42,258 bases of DNA from Chryseobacterium taiwanense. Its GTDB lineage: Bacteria; Bacteroidota; Bacteroidia; Flavobacteriales; Weeksellaceae. Location of the stretch: NCBI RefSeq assembly GCF_000813825.1, contig NZ_JWTA01000023.1, positions 1-42,258 of the forward strand, in the 5' to 3' direction. A model generated the notes under the pieces. The model saw nothing but the letters and a program-made list of their open reading frames with translations, made no database searches and was not told the DNA's origin. The position numbers were made by a program, and so were the translations under genes. Below, piece by piece: positions 24,859-32,922 of the stretch; positions within the stretch are counted from its first letter, which is position 1; each line of letters starts with the position of its first letter.

Positions 24859-26178
24859 TTATTGGTATTTGTTCTTGTCGATTTTAATTTTTTGTGAAAC
24901 TTTATAATAGGTCAGCGTTGTTTTTTTTAAGGTATCAGAAGTTTTAAATGTTACCTCTATATTTGAATTTACCGTACTTATAAGTTCAGCAACCTGCATT
25001 TTTTCCAGATCTTCCATAGATTTTAAATAGAATTGTAGCGGAACATTATCCAGGTGTTCAGACTGTAAAAAATGTTTTACTTCTTTTCTGTTTTCAAGAT
25101 AATTTCCTTTCGAAAGCCACGTGAAAAAAACTCCTGACATAATGCTTAAAATTCCGATAACGTAGACTTTAACATCAAAGAGTTGAAATAACTTTCTAAA
25201 ATAAACCAGCCATAAGGGAAAGCTGAACGGAGCAAGTATTCTGTACCCAATTGCATCTACAGGATAAAAATACTGGATGAAAAACGAGCAGATAATTCCA
25301 AAAACACTCGTGAAGATAATGAAAAACTCTGTATTCGTAAGCTTATATTTTGTAAACAGGAAAATCATAATAAGAATATTCAAAACTCCTAACCCGTAAA
25401 TTCCGTAATTAACAATTCCACCTCCCGGGTCAGACATATGGATGAATGGATTGAAAGTGGTAGAAAGTCCTTCAAACAATTCCTTTAAAAGTTTAGAAGT
25501 AGGATAGAGCCCTATCTCCAAAGATTGTTTTATATAATCCTCGTTAAAGTAATCAATAAATAGAAGTTTATAAAGCACTATATAAACTCCTGAAATAATC
25601 CCGGAAAATAGAAATACACGTCCGTATTGACGTTTATAAAATAAAAGTCCGTATAAACCTACCGCTCCCATAAAAAATAAAGAACTGTATCTTATATTGT
25701 ACAGAGCAATTAAGCTTAAAGAAAGATAAATAACAGCACTTCGGGTTTTGAGATTTCCTTTAATAATTTGATCCGAAACATACAGGAAAAGAAAAACAAA
25801 TGGTAAAATACAGGCTTCACTTAAAGTGGCTGCGAAAATAGAAACAAAGCTGAAAAGAGCTACTAAAACGGTAGACTCCCGCGAATAAAAATTCTTTTTC
25901 CATGAGAAAAAAACAATAAAAAGCACCGCTACAATTCCGACAATTTTACTCGCCCAAAATTCATCGGTTCCTAAAAAAGTAAAGATTTTAATACTCAGTG
26001 GATATCCTAAAGGAGTAATGGTATTGTCGATCTCCGGAAGTACATGAGCAAATTTCATATATCGGATAGAATCAGGGCTTACTCTTCCTTTTTCATTGAG
26101 TAAAAAACGTAAAATGGTCACCATTACAGTAATGATGACCAATAATATCTGAATATTTTTTTCTTTAAATTTTATCAA
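24859..26178 (-). CDS. Polytopic membrane protein, probably a GT-C-type glycosyltransferase
   Basis: About 440 residues with roughly ten hydrophobic segments and a soluble C-terminal ~75 residues. Just after the first helix comes KGRVSPDSIRYMKFAHVLPE, an acidic first-loop motif of the kind that carries the catalytic Asp in GT-C lipid-sugar transferases; a later TPLGYPLSIKIF also fits that group. The start is uncertain. A TTG at 26217 opens the frame, but the TACATTTG -7 element (26220-26227) would place the transcript start beyond it. The TTG at 26178 keeps the first membrane helix; the first ATG (26124) would cut it. I chose 26178. The donor and acceptor are unknown. Confidence 0.7.
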   Translation of the reverse strand: MIKFKEKNIQILLVIITVMVTILRFLLNEKGRVSPDSIRYMKFAHVLPEIDNTITPLGYPLSIKIFTFLGTDEFWASKIVGIVAVLFIVFFSWKKNFYSRESTVLVALFSFVSIFAATLSEACILPFVFLFLYVSDQIIKGNLKTRSAVIYLSLSLIALYNIRYSSLFFMGAVGLYGLLFYKRQYGRVFLFSGIISGVYIVLYKLLFIDYFNEDYIKQSLEIGLYPTSKLLKELFEGLSTTFNPFIHMSDPGGGIVNYGIYGLGVLNILIMIFLFTKYKLTNTEFFIIFTSVFGIICSFFIQYFYPVDAIGYRILAPFSFPLWLVYFRKLFQLFDVKVYVIGILSIMSGVFFTWLSKGNYLENRKEVKHFLQSEHLDNVPLQFYLKSMEDLEKMQVAELISTVNSNIEVTFKTSDTLKKTTLTYYKVSQKIKIDKNKYQ

Positions 26179-26219
26179 GGTTGTGGTAATTAGGTTATAG
26201 AGGGTAGCTTTTAACAAAC

Positions 26220-26227
26220 CAAATGTA
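26220..26227 (-). promoter_or_regulatory. -7 element before the GT-C-like gene
   Basis: TACATTTG on the minus strand, only a few bases from the first possible start codon of the frame. This argues for a downstream start. Confidence 0.4.
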
Positions 26228-26259
26228 TAACTTATAACTCACAACTCATAACGTAAAGT

Positions 26260-27153
26260 CTATTTTGAGAACATTTTCGCTACTTTTTCAGCTTTTTTGC
26301 TTTCAGAATAGTCATAGAAACCTTCTCCTGATTTTACTCCAAGTTTTCCAGCCATTACCATGTTGACTAACAATGGGTTTGGTGCATATTTAGGATTCTT
26401 GAATCCGTCGTACATTACGTTTAAGATCGCTAAACAAACGTCAAGACCAATAAAATCCGCTAATTGAAGAGGTCCCATCGGATGAGCCATTCCCAATTTC
26501 ATTACCGTATCGATTTCTTCAACTCCTGCAACACCGTTATATAATGTTTCGATAGATTCGTTGATCATCGGCATCAAAATTCTGTTAGCTACGAATCCTG
26601 GATAATCGTTTACTTCTACAGGAACTTTTCCTAAGGTTTTGCTCATTTCATAGATTGAATCAAACGTTTCTTTAGATGTAGAATATCCTTTGATGATTTC
26701 AACCAGTTTCATGATTGGAACAGGGTTCATAAAGTGCATTCCGATTACTTTATCAGCTCTTTTTGTAGCTGCTGCAATTTTAGTAATAGAAATAGAAGAT
26801 GTATTGGTAGCCAGAATACAGTTTTCAGGGGCAAATTCATCCATCTGACCGAAGATTTTCAACTTCAACTCCTGATTTTCAGTCGCAGCTTCTACGATAA
26901 GATCTGCAGAACCTACAGCATCCTGAAGTGCTGTGAAAGTCGTAATATTTCCTAAAGTTTCAGCTTTTTGTTCTTCTGTAAGGTTTCCCTTTGCAATTAT
27001 TCTGTCAAGATTGGTAGTAATGGTTTTCAAACCTCTGTCTAAAGCATCTTGAGATATATCCACCAAGTTTACTTTAAATCCGCTTTGTGCAAAAGTATGT
27101 GCAATACCATTCCCCATGGTTCCTGCTCCGATAACTACAATGTTTTTGATCAT
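26260..27153 (-). CDS. hbd: 3-hydroxyacyl-CoA (3-hydroxybutyryl-CoA) dehydrogenase
   Basis: An NAD-dependent oxidoreductase interconverting 3-hydroxyacyl-CoA and 3-oxoacyl-CoA, in fatty-acid or butanoate/phenylacetate metabolism. The 297 residues show the Rossmann motif GAGTMG at 9-14, the NTSS segment (117-120), catalytic His140 and Glu152 in GMHFMNPVP...LVEII, and ANRILMPMINES around Asn190. It is a stand-alone dehydrogenase, not fused to a crotonase domain. Its ATG overlaps the stop of the upstream secreted-protein gene (ATGA at 27150-27153), so it is the last gene of a beta-lactamase/secreted protein/dehydrogenase transcript. The symbol follows the common Hbd/PaaH family; chain-length preference is not evident. 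Confidence 0.94.
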   Translation of the reverse strand: MIKNIVVIGAGTMGNGIAHTFAQSGFKVNLVDISQDALDRGLKTITTNLDRIIAKGNLTEEQKAETLGNITTFTALQDAVGSADLIVEAATENQELKLKIFGQMDEFAPENCILATNTSSISITKIAAATKRADKVIGMHFMNPVPIMKLVEIIKGYSTSKETFDSIYEMSKTLGKVPVEVNDYPGFVANRILMPMINESIETLYNGVAGVEEIDTVMKLGMAHPMGPLQLADFIGLDVCLAILNVMYDGFKNPKYAPNPLLVNMVMAGKLGVKSGEGFYDYSESKKAEKVAKMFSK

Positions 27154-27572
27154 TTTGATTTTTCTTTTTTATAGATAGTTAAATTATTTAATTTGTTTAA
27201 ATTTTCTTTGCTTAAAGATTGGGTAGGCGTGAAAAACACAGATCCGTCACTGCTGCGATTTCTCTTATTATTTTGTGATATTACCGTTTCTTCAAGACCT
27301 TTTATGAATTGTTTTCTTTTAGATTTAGAAAGAGCATCAATTCCGATAAAAAGCTTGAATTCACCTTCTCTCCCAAGTCCCGACTGTCTGTAGACCTCAA
27401 TCGGTTTTCTTTTGTTTTTACTTTGAAAAGTTTCAATATACGTCATGACAGGGTTGGTTGAGGGAGTTCCGCAACACATGCTGTTGTAATCCAGATAAAG
27501 ATACGTTTCACTCTTCTGCGCAAAGAAAAATGCACAGGTAAAAATTCCTATTATTAAAAATGTTTTTTTCAT
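27150..27572 (-). CDS. Secreted protein of unknown function
   Basis: A 140-residue product with a signal peptide ending FFFAQ (about residue 18). The mature start LYLDYNSMCCGTPSTNPV has adjacent cysteines, then a basic region (FQSKNKRKPIEVYRQSGLGREGEF), a KLFIGIDALSKSKRKQFIKGL segment and a Lys-rich tail. No known domain is recognised. It starts 30 bp after the beta-lactamase stop and its own stop overlaps the dehydrogenase start by four bases, which makes co-expression likely even though the functions seem unrelated. Confidence 0.8.
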   Translation of the reverse strand: MKKTFLIIGIFTCAFFFAQKSETYLYLDYNSMCCGTPSTNPVMTYIETFQSKNKRKPIEVYRQSGLGREGEFKLFIGIDALSKSKRKQFIKGLEETVISQNNKRNRSSDGSVFFTPTQSLSKENLNKLNNLTIYKKEKSK

Positions 27573-27602
27573 TTTAACGGTTTTAAAATTAAGCTTTAAA
27601 TT

Positions 27603-28481
27603 TTACTTATTAAAATAATCCCAAACAGTCTTTGAAATGTCTGAAATCATTTTACAATTGACAGCATCTGTTTCCATTGAATTACTGACAAATACAGCTA
27701 TTGCATAATGCTTGCCATTCGGTAAAGTAATGATCGCAATTTCGTTTTCAGCCCCTGTTAAACCCGCATCATTCTTTCCTGAAGCTCCCGTTTTTCTTGC
27801 TGCAGGAGTATTTTTAGGAAGTTGTTCAATTAATTTGTTTAATCCTGTTGAAGTAGATAACATCACCTTCATTAAGTAATCTGTGGATTTTTTTGATAAC
27901 AGCTTTCCGTCATAAAATTTTTTCAAAACATCTGTTGCAGAGTTCATGGTGCTGTAGTTTTCATACTGAACATTCCAGTCTTTGTGCATCGCTTCTTCAT
28001 TATACTTAATTTGAAAGCCTTTTACTCCTTTAGAATCCATAAACTTCTGAACGGTTTGTGTACCTCCCAATAAATTCAGCATAATATCACAACCATTGTT
28101 ATCACTTCTTGCAACGGTCATTTCAAGAATTTCACTTAAAGGAACTTCAACACCGCCATTGGGATACTTATCGCGAAGAGGCGACCATGTATTTTCCAGT
28201 AAATTAGATTTATTTAATGCAATTTTTTGATCTAAAGAAAGTTTTCCTTTGTCTACAAAATCTAAAACGGCAGCTACAATATGAAATTTAAAAACACTTT
28301 GCATCGGCAGTTTTTTGTCTGCATTTTTGCTGTATTTAAAACCATTTTCAAAACCCAGCACAGAAACTCCGACTGTTGCTTTTTTATCTTTGATAATGGA
28401 GTTGATTTTTTGATCTAAAACGGATTGCTGAGCGAATATAAACGCTGAAATCAAAAGGAAAAACAGACTTATTTTTTTCAT
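27603..28481 (-). CDS. bla: Class A beta-lactamase, subclass A2 (CIA/CGA-like)
   Basis: A periplasmic serine beta-lactamase, 292 residues, with a signal peptide ending FIFAQ. All class A motifs are present: S62-x-x-K65 (SVFK, Ambler 70-73), S126-D127-N128 (RSDNNGCD, Ambler 130 loop), the omega-loop glutamate at E162 (NEEAM, Ambler 166), and K230-T-G (KTGASG, Ambler 234). The EEAMHKDWNVQYENY stretch and the S-A-T-D-V-L that follows are typical of subclass A2, which includes the intrinsic enzymes of Chryseobacterium. This fits a resident chromosomal gene; no mobile-element signs flank it. The substrate spectrum cannot be judged from sequence. A terminator-like hairpin sits in its leader. Confidence 0.94.
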   Translation of the reverse strand: MKKISLFFLLISAFIFAQQSVLDQKINSIIKDKKATVGVSVLGFENGFKYSKNADKKLPMQSVFKFHIVAAVLDFVDKGKLSLDQKIALNKSNLLENTWSPLRDKYPNGGVEVPLSEILEMTVARSDNNGCDIMLNLLGGTQTVQKFMDSKGVKGFQIKYNEEAMHKDWNVQYENYSTMNSATDVLKKFYDGKLLSKKSTDYLMKVMLSTSTGLNKLIEQLPKNTPAARKTGASGKNDAGLTGAENEIAIITLPNGKHYAIAVFVSNSMETDAVNCKMISDISKTVWDYFNK

Positions 28482-28493
28482 AATAATAGAGAT

Positions 28494-28538
28494 TAAAAAA
28501 TCCTTCTTAAAAATTAAGAAGGATGGTATTCAAATATA
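28494..28538 (-). promoter_or_regulatory. -7 element followed by terminator-like hairpin directly upstream of the beta-lactamase gene
   Basis: Reading the minus strand: TATATTTG (28538-28531), then an 11-bp stem ATCCTTCTTAA/TTAAGAAGGAT (28524-28514 with 28510-28500, 3-nt loop), then a run of six Ts (28499-28494), then the ATG at 28481. The hairpin may simply terminate the upstream DUF5362 gene, but the -7 element lies before it, so a transcript from that promoter would have to pass it. Confidence 0.55.
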
Positions 28539-28549
28539 AATAAATTAAT

Positions 28550-28996
28550 TTACATCATACGTCCGAAAGCAGCAAACATGCCCCATAAAATCATAAGAAT
28601 ATAGATTCCCATTATTACAATGGTAAGAATTCCGATGAACTTATAATGCGATTTAATGTACTCAAATGAAGAAGTAAGGCTTGCTTGGTTATTGGTACGC
28701 AAAGCATTCTTCATATTAGACGAAAATTTATACAGGTAATTAATCGGTACGAAATAAAAACCGGCAATAAGAATATAAAAAATACCTACAAAAACACCGC
28801 CTCCAAAAGGACCAAAGCTAGTCGATGCTCCTATAACCATTATAAATAAAGCTACAACCACCATCAATCCAAGACCGACAAAGCCTAGAATAGATAAAAA
28901 GTTAGCCCATTTTGCGGTTTCTGTAAGAAATTCTCTTGAAATTCTGTCGATTCTTAACTCCTCGAATTGTTCGAAAGGAGATTTTGTTTCCATCAT
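28550..28996 (-). CDS. DUF5362 family membrane protein
   Basis: A 148-residue inner-membrane protein. The soluble N-terminal stretch ELRIDRISREFLTETAKWA is followed by four membrane segments: about 32-58, 67-90, then, after a cytoplasmic SSNMKNALRTNNQASLTSSF loop, about 115-146 as one long or two short helices. The loop, with SFEYIKSHYKF following, is the most typical part of the DUF5362 family. The function is unknown. MMET gives two possible starts three bases apart. The hairpin at 28500-28524 probably ends it. Confidence 0.8.
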   Translation of the reverse strand: MMETKSPFEQFEELRIDRISREFLTETAKWANFLSILGFVGLGLMVVVALFIMVIGASTSFGPFGGGVFVGIFYILIAGFYFVPINYLYKFSSNMKNALRTNNQASLTSSFEYIKSHYKFIGILTIVIMGIYILMILWGMFAAFGRMM

Positions 28997-29058
28997 AGTT
29001 ATAATTTTTCTGCAAAATAATTAAATTATTCGAACTCTGCTTTATTAGTTCCAAAATA

Positions 29059-30780
29059 TTACTTTACTTCAAAATATTTCAGATTAACTCCGTCATTCTC
29101 AAAATAAATTCTGATTTTATTTTCTCCTTTTTTTAGATTAATTCCTTTGGCAGAAACGGTTTTCCAGATTTCATTTCCTCCGGTTGAGCTTAATGAAAAT
29201 GTTGCCAGTTGTTTGCCTGAAGCATCTTCAAGTCTTATTTTTGCAGCATTTTTGCTGGAATAAGTAAGGTCAAAAGTATACGCTTTATCCGATTTCACAT
29301 TGATGGTATACTGTAACCATTCTCCGCTTTCTGTTTTCCCAACATAGTATTGATGGTCATTGGTTTTATAAATGTCAACCCCGTCATTTCTTAATTGGTT
29401 TCCTGAATTCCATTCCGATCTTTTAGCAGGATCACTTACCCAAAGGTTGATGAAATCTTTATCTAAATAAGCGGAGCCCATTCTTCCCAAATCATAATCT
29501 GTTGCTGAGATTTTTCCCGGAGCCTGAAGATTTTTAAAAGGTTTTGTAGAATTCTCTTTAGTTTGTCTAAACATGGCATCAATAACATCATTTTTGATTT
29601 CGACATTATTAAACTTATAGTTATCTGCAATCTGCATTAAAGTTTTTTCAGCAAATTCTTTGGATGGTTTTTCACCTCCGTTTTTCCAGTAATCTAACAG
29701 TTTTTGATATTCCGGAGTGATTTTTACATTGGTAATTCCGGCTATATTATCAATCTTTTTCATCGGCCAGAATGCATAACCAATATTATGTTTGTCTAAA
29801 AGCTGTATAAGTTCTGTAAACCATACATTTGAGTTTTCTCCTGTTTCTCCCAACCAGATGGGAACATTGTGTTTTTCTCTTAAATCTAACGCAAATTTTA
29901 AGGTTGCATCATCGTTGTAATTCCAGTATTTATGGAAACTGAACGCCATATTATTATCCCAAAGTGGTGTTAAACCATTGTAGTTATTTCCCCATCCGTT
30001 TCCTTCAATAATGATGATGTGCTTTTTATCAACAGTACGAATCGCCTCCGTAATCTCTTTTTGCAATTTCCAAAGAGGAGCATTAGACATTTCGTCTGTT
30101 CCATTAGGATTTTTTCCTGTGAAGTTGATGTTGGGTTCGTTGATCAGATCATAACCTCCAATCCACGGTTCATCTTTATATCGTTCTGCCAGTTTTTTCC
30201 ATAAAGCAATTGTTTTTTTCTGATTTTCTTCGCTGTCCCAAAGTGAAGGCTTCGTTTTATTATTATCAGAAATATTGACGTCATTTCCTTGTCCTCCCGG
30301 AGCTGCATGAAGATCAAGAATCAGATACATTTTGTTGTCTGCACACCATTTTAAAAGATCATCAGTCATTTTAAAACCTTCTTCCAACCAAGTATTTTGT
30401 CCTTTTTTAGGTTCTTTTTCGATAGGTAAAGTATACAGATTATAATGCATAGGAAGCCTGATCGAATTGAATCCGGCTTTCTTCAGAAAATCAATGTCCT
30501 GTCTGGTGATCCCATTGTTAAGATAGGCTGCATAAAATTCATTCATTCCGTCTTCACCAATCAGTTCAGCAATTTTCTCTTTGATTTTATATTGTGGACC
30601 TGCAAAATCAGCGGTTTTCAACATATAACCTTCCTGCAGCATCCATCCTCCTAAACCGAGGCCTCTTAATTGTATATTTTCTCCTTGGTCGTTTACGATC
30701 TTCTGACCATTGGTCTTTAATAATTGTGATGTCCCAAATTGAGACAATAAAAAAGCGGATAGAAGGATGACTCTTTTCAT
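29059..30780 (-). CDS. Secreted GH5 family glycoside hydrolase with C-terminal carbohydrate-binding-like domain
   Basis: A 573-residue exported retaining glycosidase of family GH5 (cellulase superfamily). The signal peptide ends GTSQ. The TIM-barrel catalytic domain (about 25-370) has the GFNSIRLPMHY strand, DLHAAPGGQ, the acid/base Glu215 in LINEPN, the HKYW strand and the nucleophile Glu312 in WLGETGEN. Residues about 430-573 form a beta-sandwich with YYVGKTESGEWLQYTINV and LKKGENKIRIYF, resembling CBM6/35-type carbohydrate-binding modules. No type IX sorting domain is visible, so it probably stays in the periplasm or is released. No polysaccharide-utilisation genes (SusC/SusD) are adjacent. 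The substrate is likely a beta-glucan or mannan. Confidence 0.92.
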   Translation of the reverse strand: MKRVILLSAFLLSQFGTSQLLKTNGQKIVNDQGENIQLRGLGLGGWMLQEGYMLKTADFAGPQYKIKEKIAELIGEDGMNEFYAAYLNNGITRQDIDFLKKAGFNSIRLPMHYNLYTLPIEKEPKKGQNTWLEEGFKMTDDLLKWCADNKMYLILDLHAAPGGQGNDVNISDNNKTKPSLWDSEENQKKTIALWKKLAERYKDEPWIGGYDLINEPNINFTGKNPNGTDEMSNAPLWKLQKEITEAIRTVDKKHIIIIEGNGWGNNYNGLTPLWDNNMAFSFHKYWNYNDDATLKFALDLREKHNVPIWLGETGENSNVWFTELIQLLDKHNIGYAFWPMKKIDNIAGITNVKITPEYQKLLDYWKNGGEKPSKEFAEKTLMQIADNYKFNNVEIKNDVIDAMFRQTKENSTKPFKNLQAPGKISATDYDLGRMGSAYLDKDFINLWVSDPAKRSEWNSGNQLRNDGVDIYKTNDHQYYVGKTESGEWLQYTINVKSDKAYTFDLTYSSKNAAKIRLEDASGKQLATFSLSSTGGNEIWKTVSAKGINLKKGENKIRIYFENDGVNLKYFEVK

Positions 30781-30841
30781 AATAGTTTTAATTATTTAAA
30801 TAATAAGGGATTGTTTTTAAGAATTTGAGTTTATACAATGA

Positions 30842-30849
30842 CAAATATA
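30842..30849 (-). promoter_or_regulatory. -7 element of the GH5 gene
   Basis: TATATTTG on the minus strand, 61 nt before the ATG. No TTG at the standard spacing. Confidence 0.4.
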
Positions 30850-30994
30850 TTTAAAAATTGTTGAATAAAAATTAAATAATCAATAAACCCAAAAGATTTT
30901 GTTTAAAAAAATGAAGAGATTGGAGCTAAATAGAGACTCTTAATTAAGCTTAATGAAAAGAATTCTAGTCAAACTATTTGAAGTTAATTCACAC

Positions 30995-31018
30995 AAAAAA
31001 AACGGGCTTTTGCCCGTT
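30995..31018 (-). terminator. Terminator of the Gfo/Idh/MocA gene
   Basis: AACGGGC (31001-31007) pairs with GCCCGTT (31012-31018) around a four-T loop. On the minus strand it is followed by a run of Ts (plus-strand As 30995-31002). Confidence 0.85.
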
Positions 31019-31052
31019 TATGTATGATATAAAAATTAATGTAATTTAAAGT

Positions 31053-32015
31053 TTATGAAATCAGCTTCATAATCTCCAAAGCAATTTTTAAAGCTTCTGT
31101 TCCATCTTCAAGAGAAACTTCAACATGTGTATCTTCAGTAATAGAATCTGCGAAAGAATTTAATTCATCCAAAATCGCATTATTAGGCTGAATATTTGGA
31201 TATTCAAACAAAATCTGATTCTTTTCTCCATCAGCGTTTTCAATAATCATATCGAATGGAGTCGGTTCTGCGGGAGCATCCTTCATCCGGATTACTTCCG
31301 CCTTCTTCTCAAGGAAATCAACAGAAATATAAGCATCTTTCTGGAAAAAACGGCTTTTTCTCATCGCTTTCATCGAAATTCTTGAAGTCGTAAGATTCGC
31401 AACACATCCGTTTTCAAACTCTATTCTTGCATTGGCAATATCCGGAGTTTTGCTGACTACACAAACACCACTGGCATGAATGTTCTTAACCTTAGATTTT
31501 ACAACACTTAATAAAATATCCAGATCGTGAATCATTAAATCCAACACCACAGAAACATCCGTTCCACGAGGATTGAATTCAGCCAGTCTATGGATTTCGA
31601 TAAACATCGGATCTTTAATATATTCTTTCGTTGCCATAAAAGCAGGATTGTATCTTTCAACGTGTCCTACCTGAGCTTTGATACCATTTTCACGGCATTT
31701 GTAAAGAATTTCCTCAGCTTGCTGCAATGTTTGGGTTACCGGTTTTTCAATAAAAAAATGAAGCTTTTTTTCGATAGCTTTTAATGCATAATCGTAATGA
31801 TAAATGGTTGGAGTTACAATATCCAGCATCTCAATTTGATCAAGCAACTCATCGAAATTTTCAAAATATTTATATCCGAATTCGGCTTCTATTTTTTTTC
31901 CGTTTTCTGCATCTTTGTCATGAAATCCTACAAATTCATACTTATCAGATTGATTTAGAAGACGTAAGTGTATCTTTCCTAAATGTCCGGCACCTACCAA
32001 ACCTGCTTTTAACAT
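31053..32015 (-). CDS. Gfo/Idh/MocA-family oxidoreductase
   Basis: A 320-residue NAD(P)-dependent oxidoreductase. The Rossmann domain starts MLKAGLVGAGHLGKIH (GAGHLG at 8-13). The family's catalytic lysine motif is E90-K91-P92. The second conserved motif reads DLMIHDLDIL, with Asp159 and His163. The C-terminal half is the GFO_IDH_MocA alpha/beta domain. Members oxidise or reduce sugars, inositols, UDP-sugars or related substrates; in Bacteroidetes this kind is often found near surface-sugar genes, but none flank it here. It is monocistronic, with a terminator at 30995-31018. Confidence 0.93.
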   Translation of the reverse strand: MLKAGLVGAGHLGKIHLRLLNQSDKYEFVGFHDKDAENGKKIEAEFGYKYFENFDELLDQIEMLDIVTPTIYHYDYALKAIEKKLHFFIEKPVTQTLQQAEEILYKCRENGIKAQVGHVERYNPAFMATKEYIKDPMFIEIHRLAEFNPRGTDVSVVLDLMIHDLDILLSVVKSKVKNIHASGVCVVSKTPDIANARIEFENGCVANLTTSRISMKAMRKSRFFQKDAYISVDFLEKKAEVIRMKDAPAEPTPFDMIIENADGEKNQILFEYPNIQPNNAILDELNSFADSITEDTHVEVSLEDGTEALKIALEIMKLIS

Positions 32016-32128
32016 AGCTGTATTAAATTTTTGTAAAGATAATAAAGAAGTTAGATTTCAAAGGTTAGAATTTGTTTTTTTGTGGATAAATCTTTTCTTG
32101 AATCTCGGAAATCTAACATCTAATTTCT

Positions 32129-32136
32129 TATTTTTG
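32129..32136 (+). promoter_or_regulatory. pcm -7 element immediately before the start codon
   Basis: TATTTTTG ends 4 nt before the ATG at 32141. If used, the transcript would begin at or next to the start codon, giving a leaderless mRNA. Confidence 0.45.
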
Positions 32137-32140
32137 TGAC

Positions 32141-32791
32141 ATGCAGGATTCGTTTGTACATAAGGGGAAAAGAAAGATTTTGGTTGATTATCTTAGAAAT
32201 AGGATCGGGATTTCGGATGAAAATGTACTTTCGGCAATGAATGAAGTTCCGAGACATCTTTTTATTGAAAGCATCTTTGAGGACTTTGCTTATGAAGACC
32301 GTGCTTTCCCTATTTTAGCCCATCAAACGATTTCTCACCCTTCTACGGTAGCGGAACAATCAGAACTTTTACAGGTAAAACCGGGTGAAAAAATATTAGA
32401 AATTGGAACCGGTTGTGGGTATCAGACGGCAGTTTTATTAGCCATGAAAGCTCACGTCTACACGGTGGAGAGACAAAAAGATCTTTTTGATTTTTCAAAG
32501 AAAAAACTTCGTGAAATGCATTTGTTTCCTAAATTTCAGAGTTTTGGAGATGGTTTTGCCGGACTTCCCACCTTTGCTCCTTTTGATAAAATCATTGTAA
32601 CCTGTGGTGCATCAATATTACCAACAGAATTATTGAAACAGCTAAAAGTTGGAGGGAAAATGGTTATTCCTTTAGGTCCTACCGATGAACAGGTGTTATT
32701 CAGATTCACAAAAGTATCACCTACCGAATTTGAAAAAGAAGAATTTGGTGCCTATAAATTTGTTCCGATGTTGGGAAGCACCAATCAGTAA
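32141..32791 (+). CDS. pcm: Protein-L-isoaspartate O-methyltransferase
   Basis: A repair enzyme that methylates L-isoaspartyl residues in damaged proteins using S-adenosylmethionine. The 216 residues show the family's QTISHPSTVAEQSELL (62-77), whose Ser/Thr contact the substrate, the SAM-binding LEIGTGCGYQTAVL (86-99), VYTVERQ and DKIIVTCGA. Full length for bacterial Pcm, with no signal peptide. It is divergent from the Gfo/Idh/MocA gene. The only good -7 element abuts the start codon. Confidence 0.95.
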   Translation: MQDSFVHKGKRKILVDYLRNRIGISDENVLSAMNEVPRHLFIESIFEDFAYEDRAFPILAHQTISHPSTVAEQSELLQVKPGEKILEIGTGCGYQTAVLLAMKAHVYTVERQKDLFDFSKKKLREMHLFPKFQSFGDGFAGLPTFAPFDKIIVTCGASILPTELLKQLKVGGKMVIPLGPTDEQVLFRFTKVSPTEFEKEEFGAYKFVPMLGSTNQ

Positions 32792-32816
32792 ATTCTCATA
32801 CTATACATAAGATTTT

Positions 32817-32849
32817 AAAAAGGATTGTTTAACTTTAAACAGTCTTTTT
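32817..32849 (+). terminator. pcm terminator
   Basis: AAAGGATTGTTTA pairs with TAAACAGTCTTT (one mismatch), with a T-run to about 32849. Confidence 0.75.
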
Positions 32850-32850
32850 A

Positions 32851-32893
32851 TCATTATGTAAGAATCTAAGCAGTTTGGATTCCTACGGAATGA
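32851..32893. repeat. Dispersed palindromic repeat after pcm
   Basis: TCATTATGTAAGAATCT (32851-32867) and GGATTCCTACGGAATGA (32877-32893) form an imperfect hairpin of the same family as 5051-5104 and 12465-12535. It directly follows the pcm terminator. Confidence 0.65.
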
Positions 32894-32922
32894 TAGAATG
32901 GTATTAAAATTAAGATCAAAAC

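Noticed and set aside
27603..28481. Beta-lactamase as a recently acquired resistance gene
   Set aside because: No flanking integrase, IS or attC-like sites. The enzyme type is the one native to Chryseobacterium and relatives, so it is most simply a resident gene.
29059..30780. GH5 gene as part of a polysaccharide utilisation locus
   Set aside because: No SusC/SusD pair, sulfatase or other carbohydrate enzyme is adjacent. The neighbours are a DUF5362 protein and a Gfo/Idh/MocA oxidoreductase.
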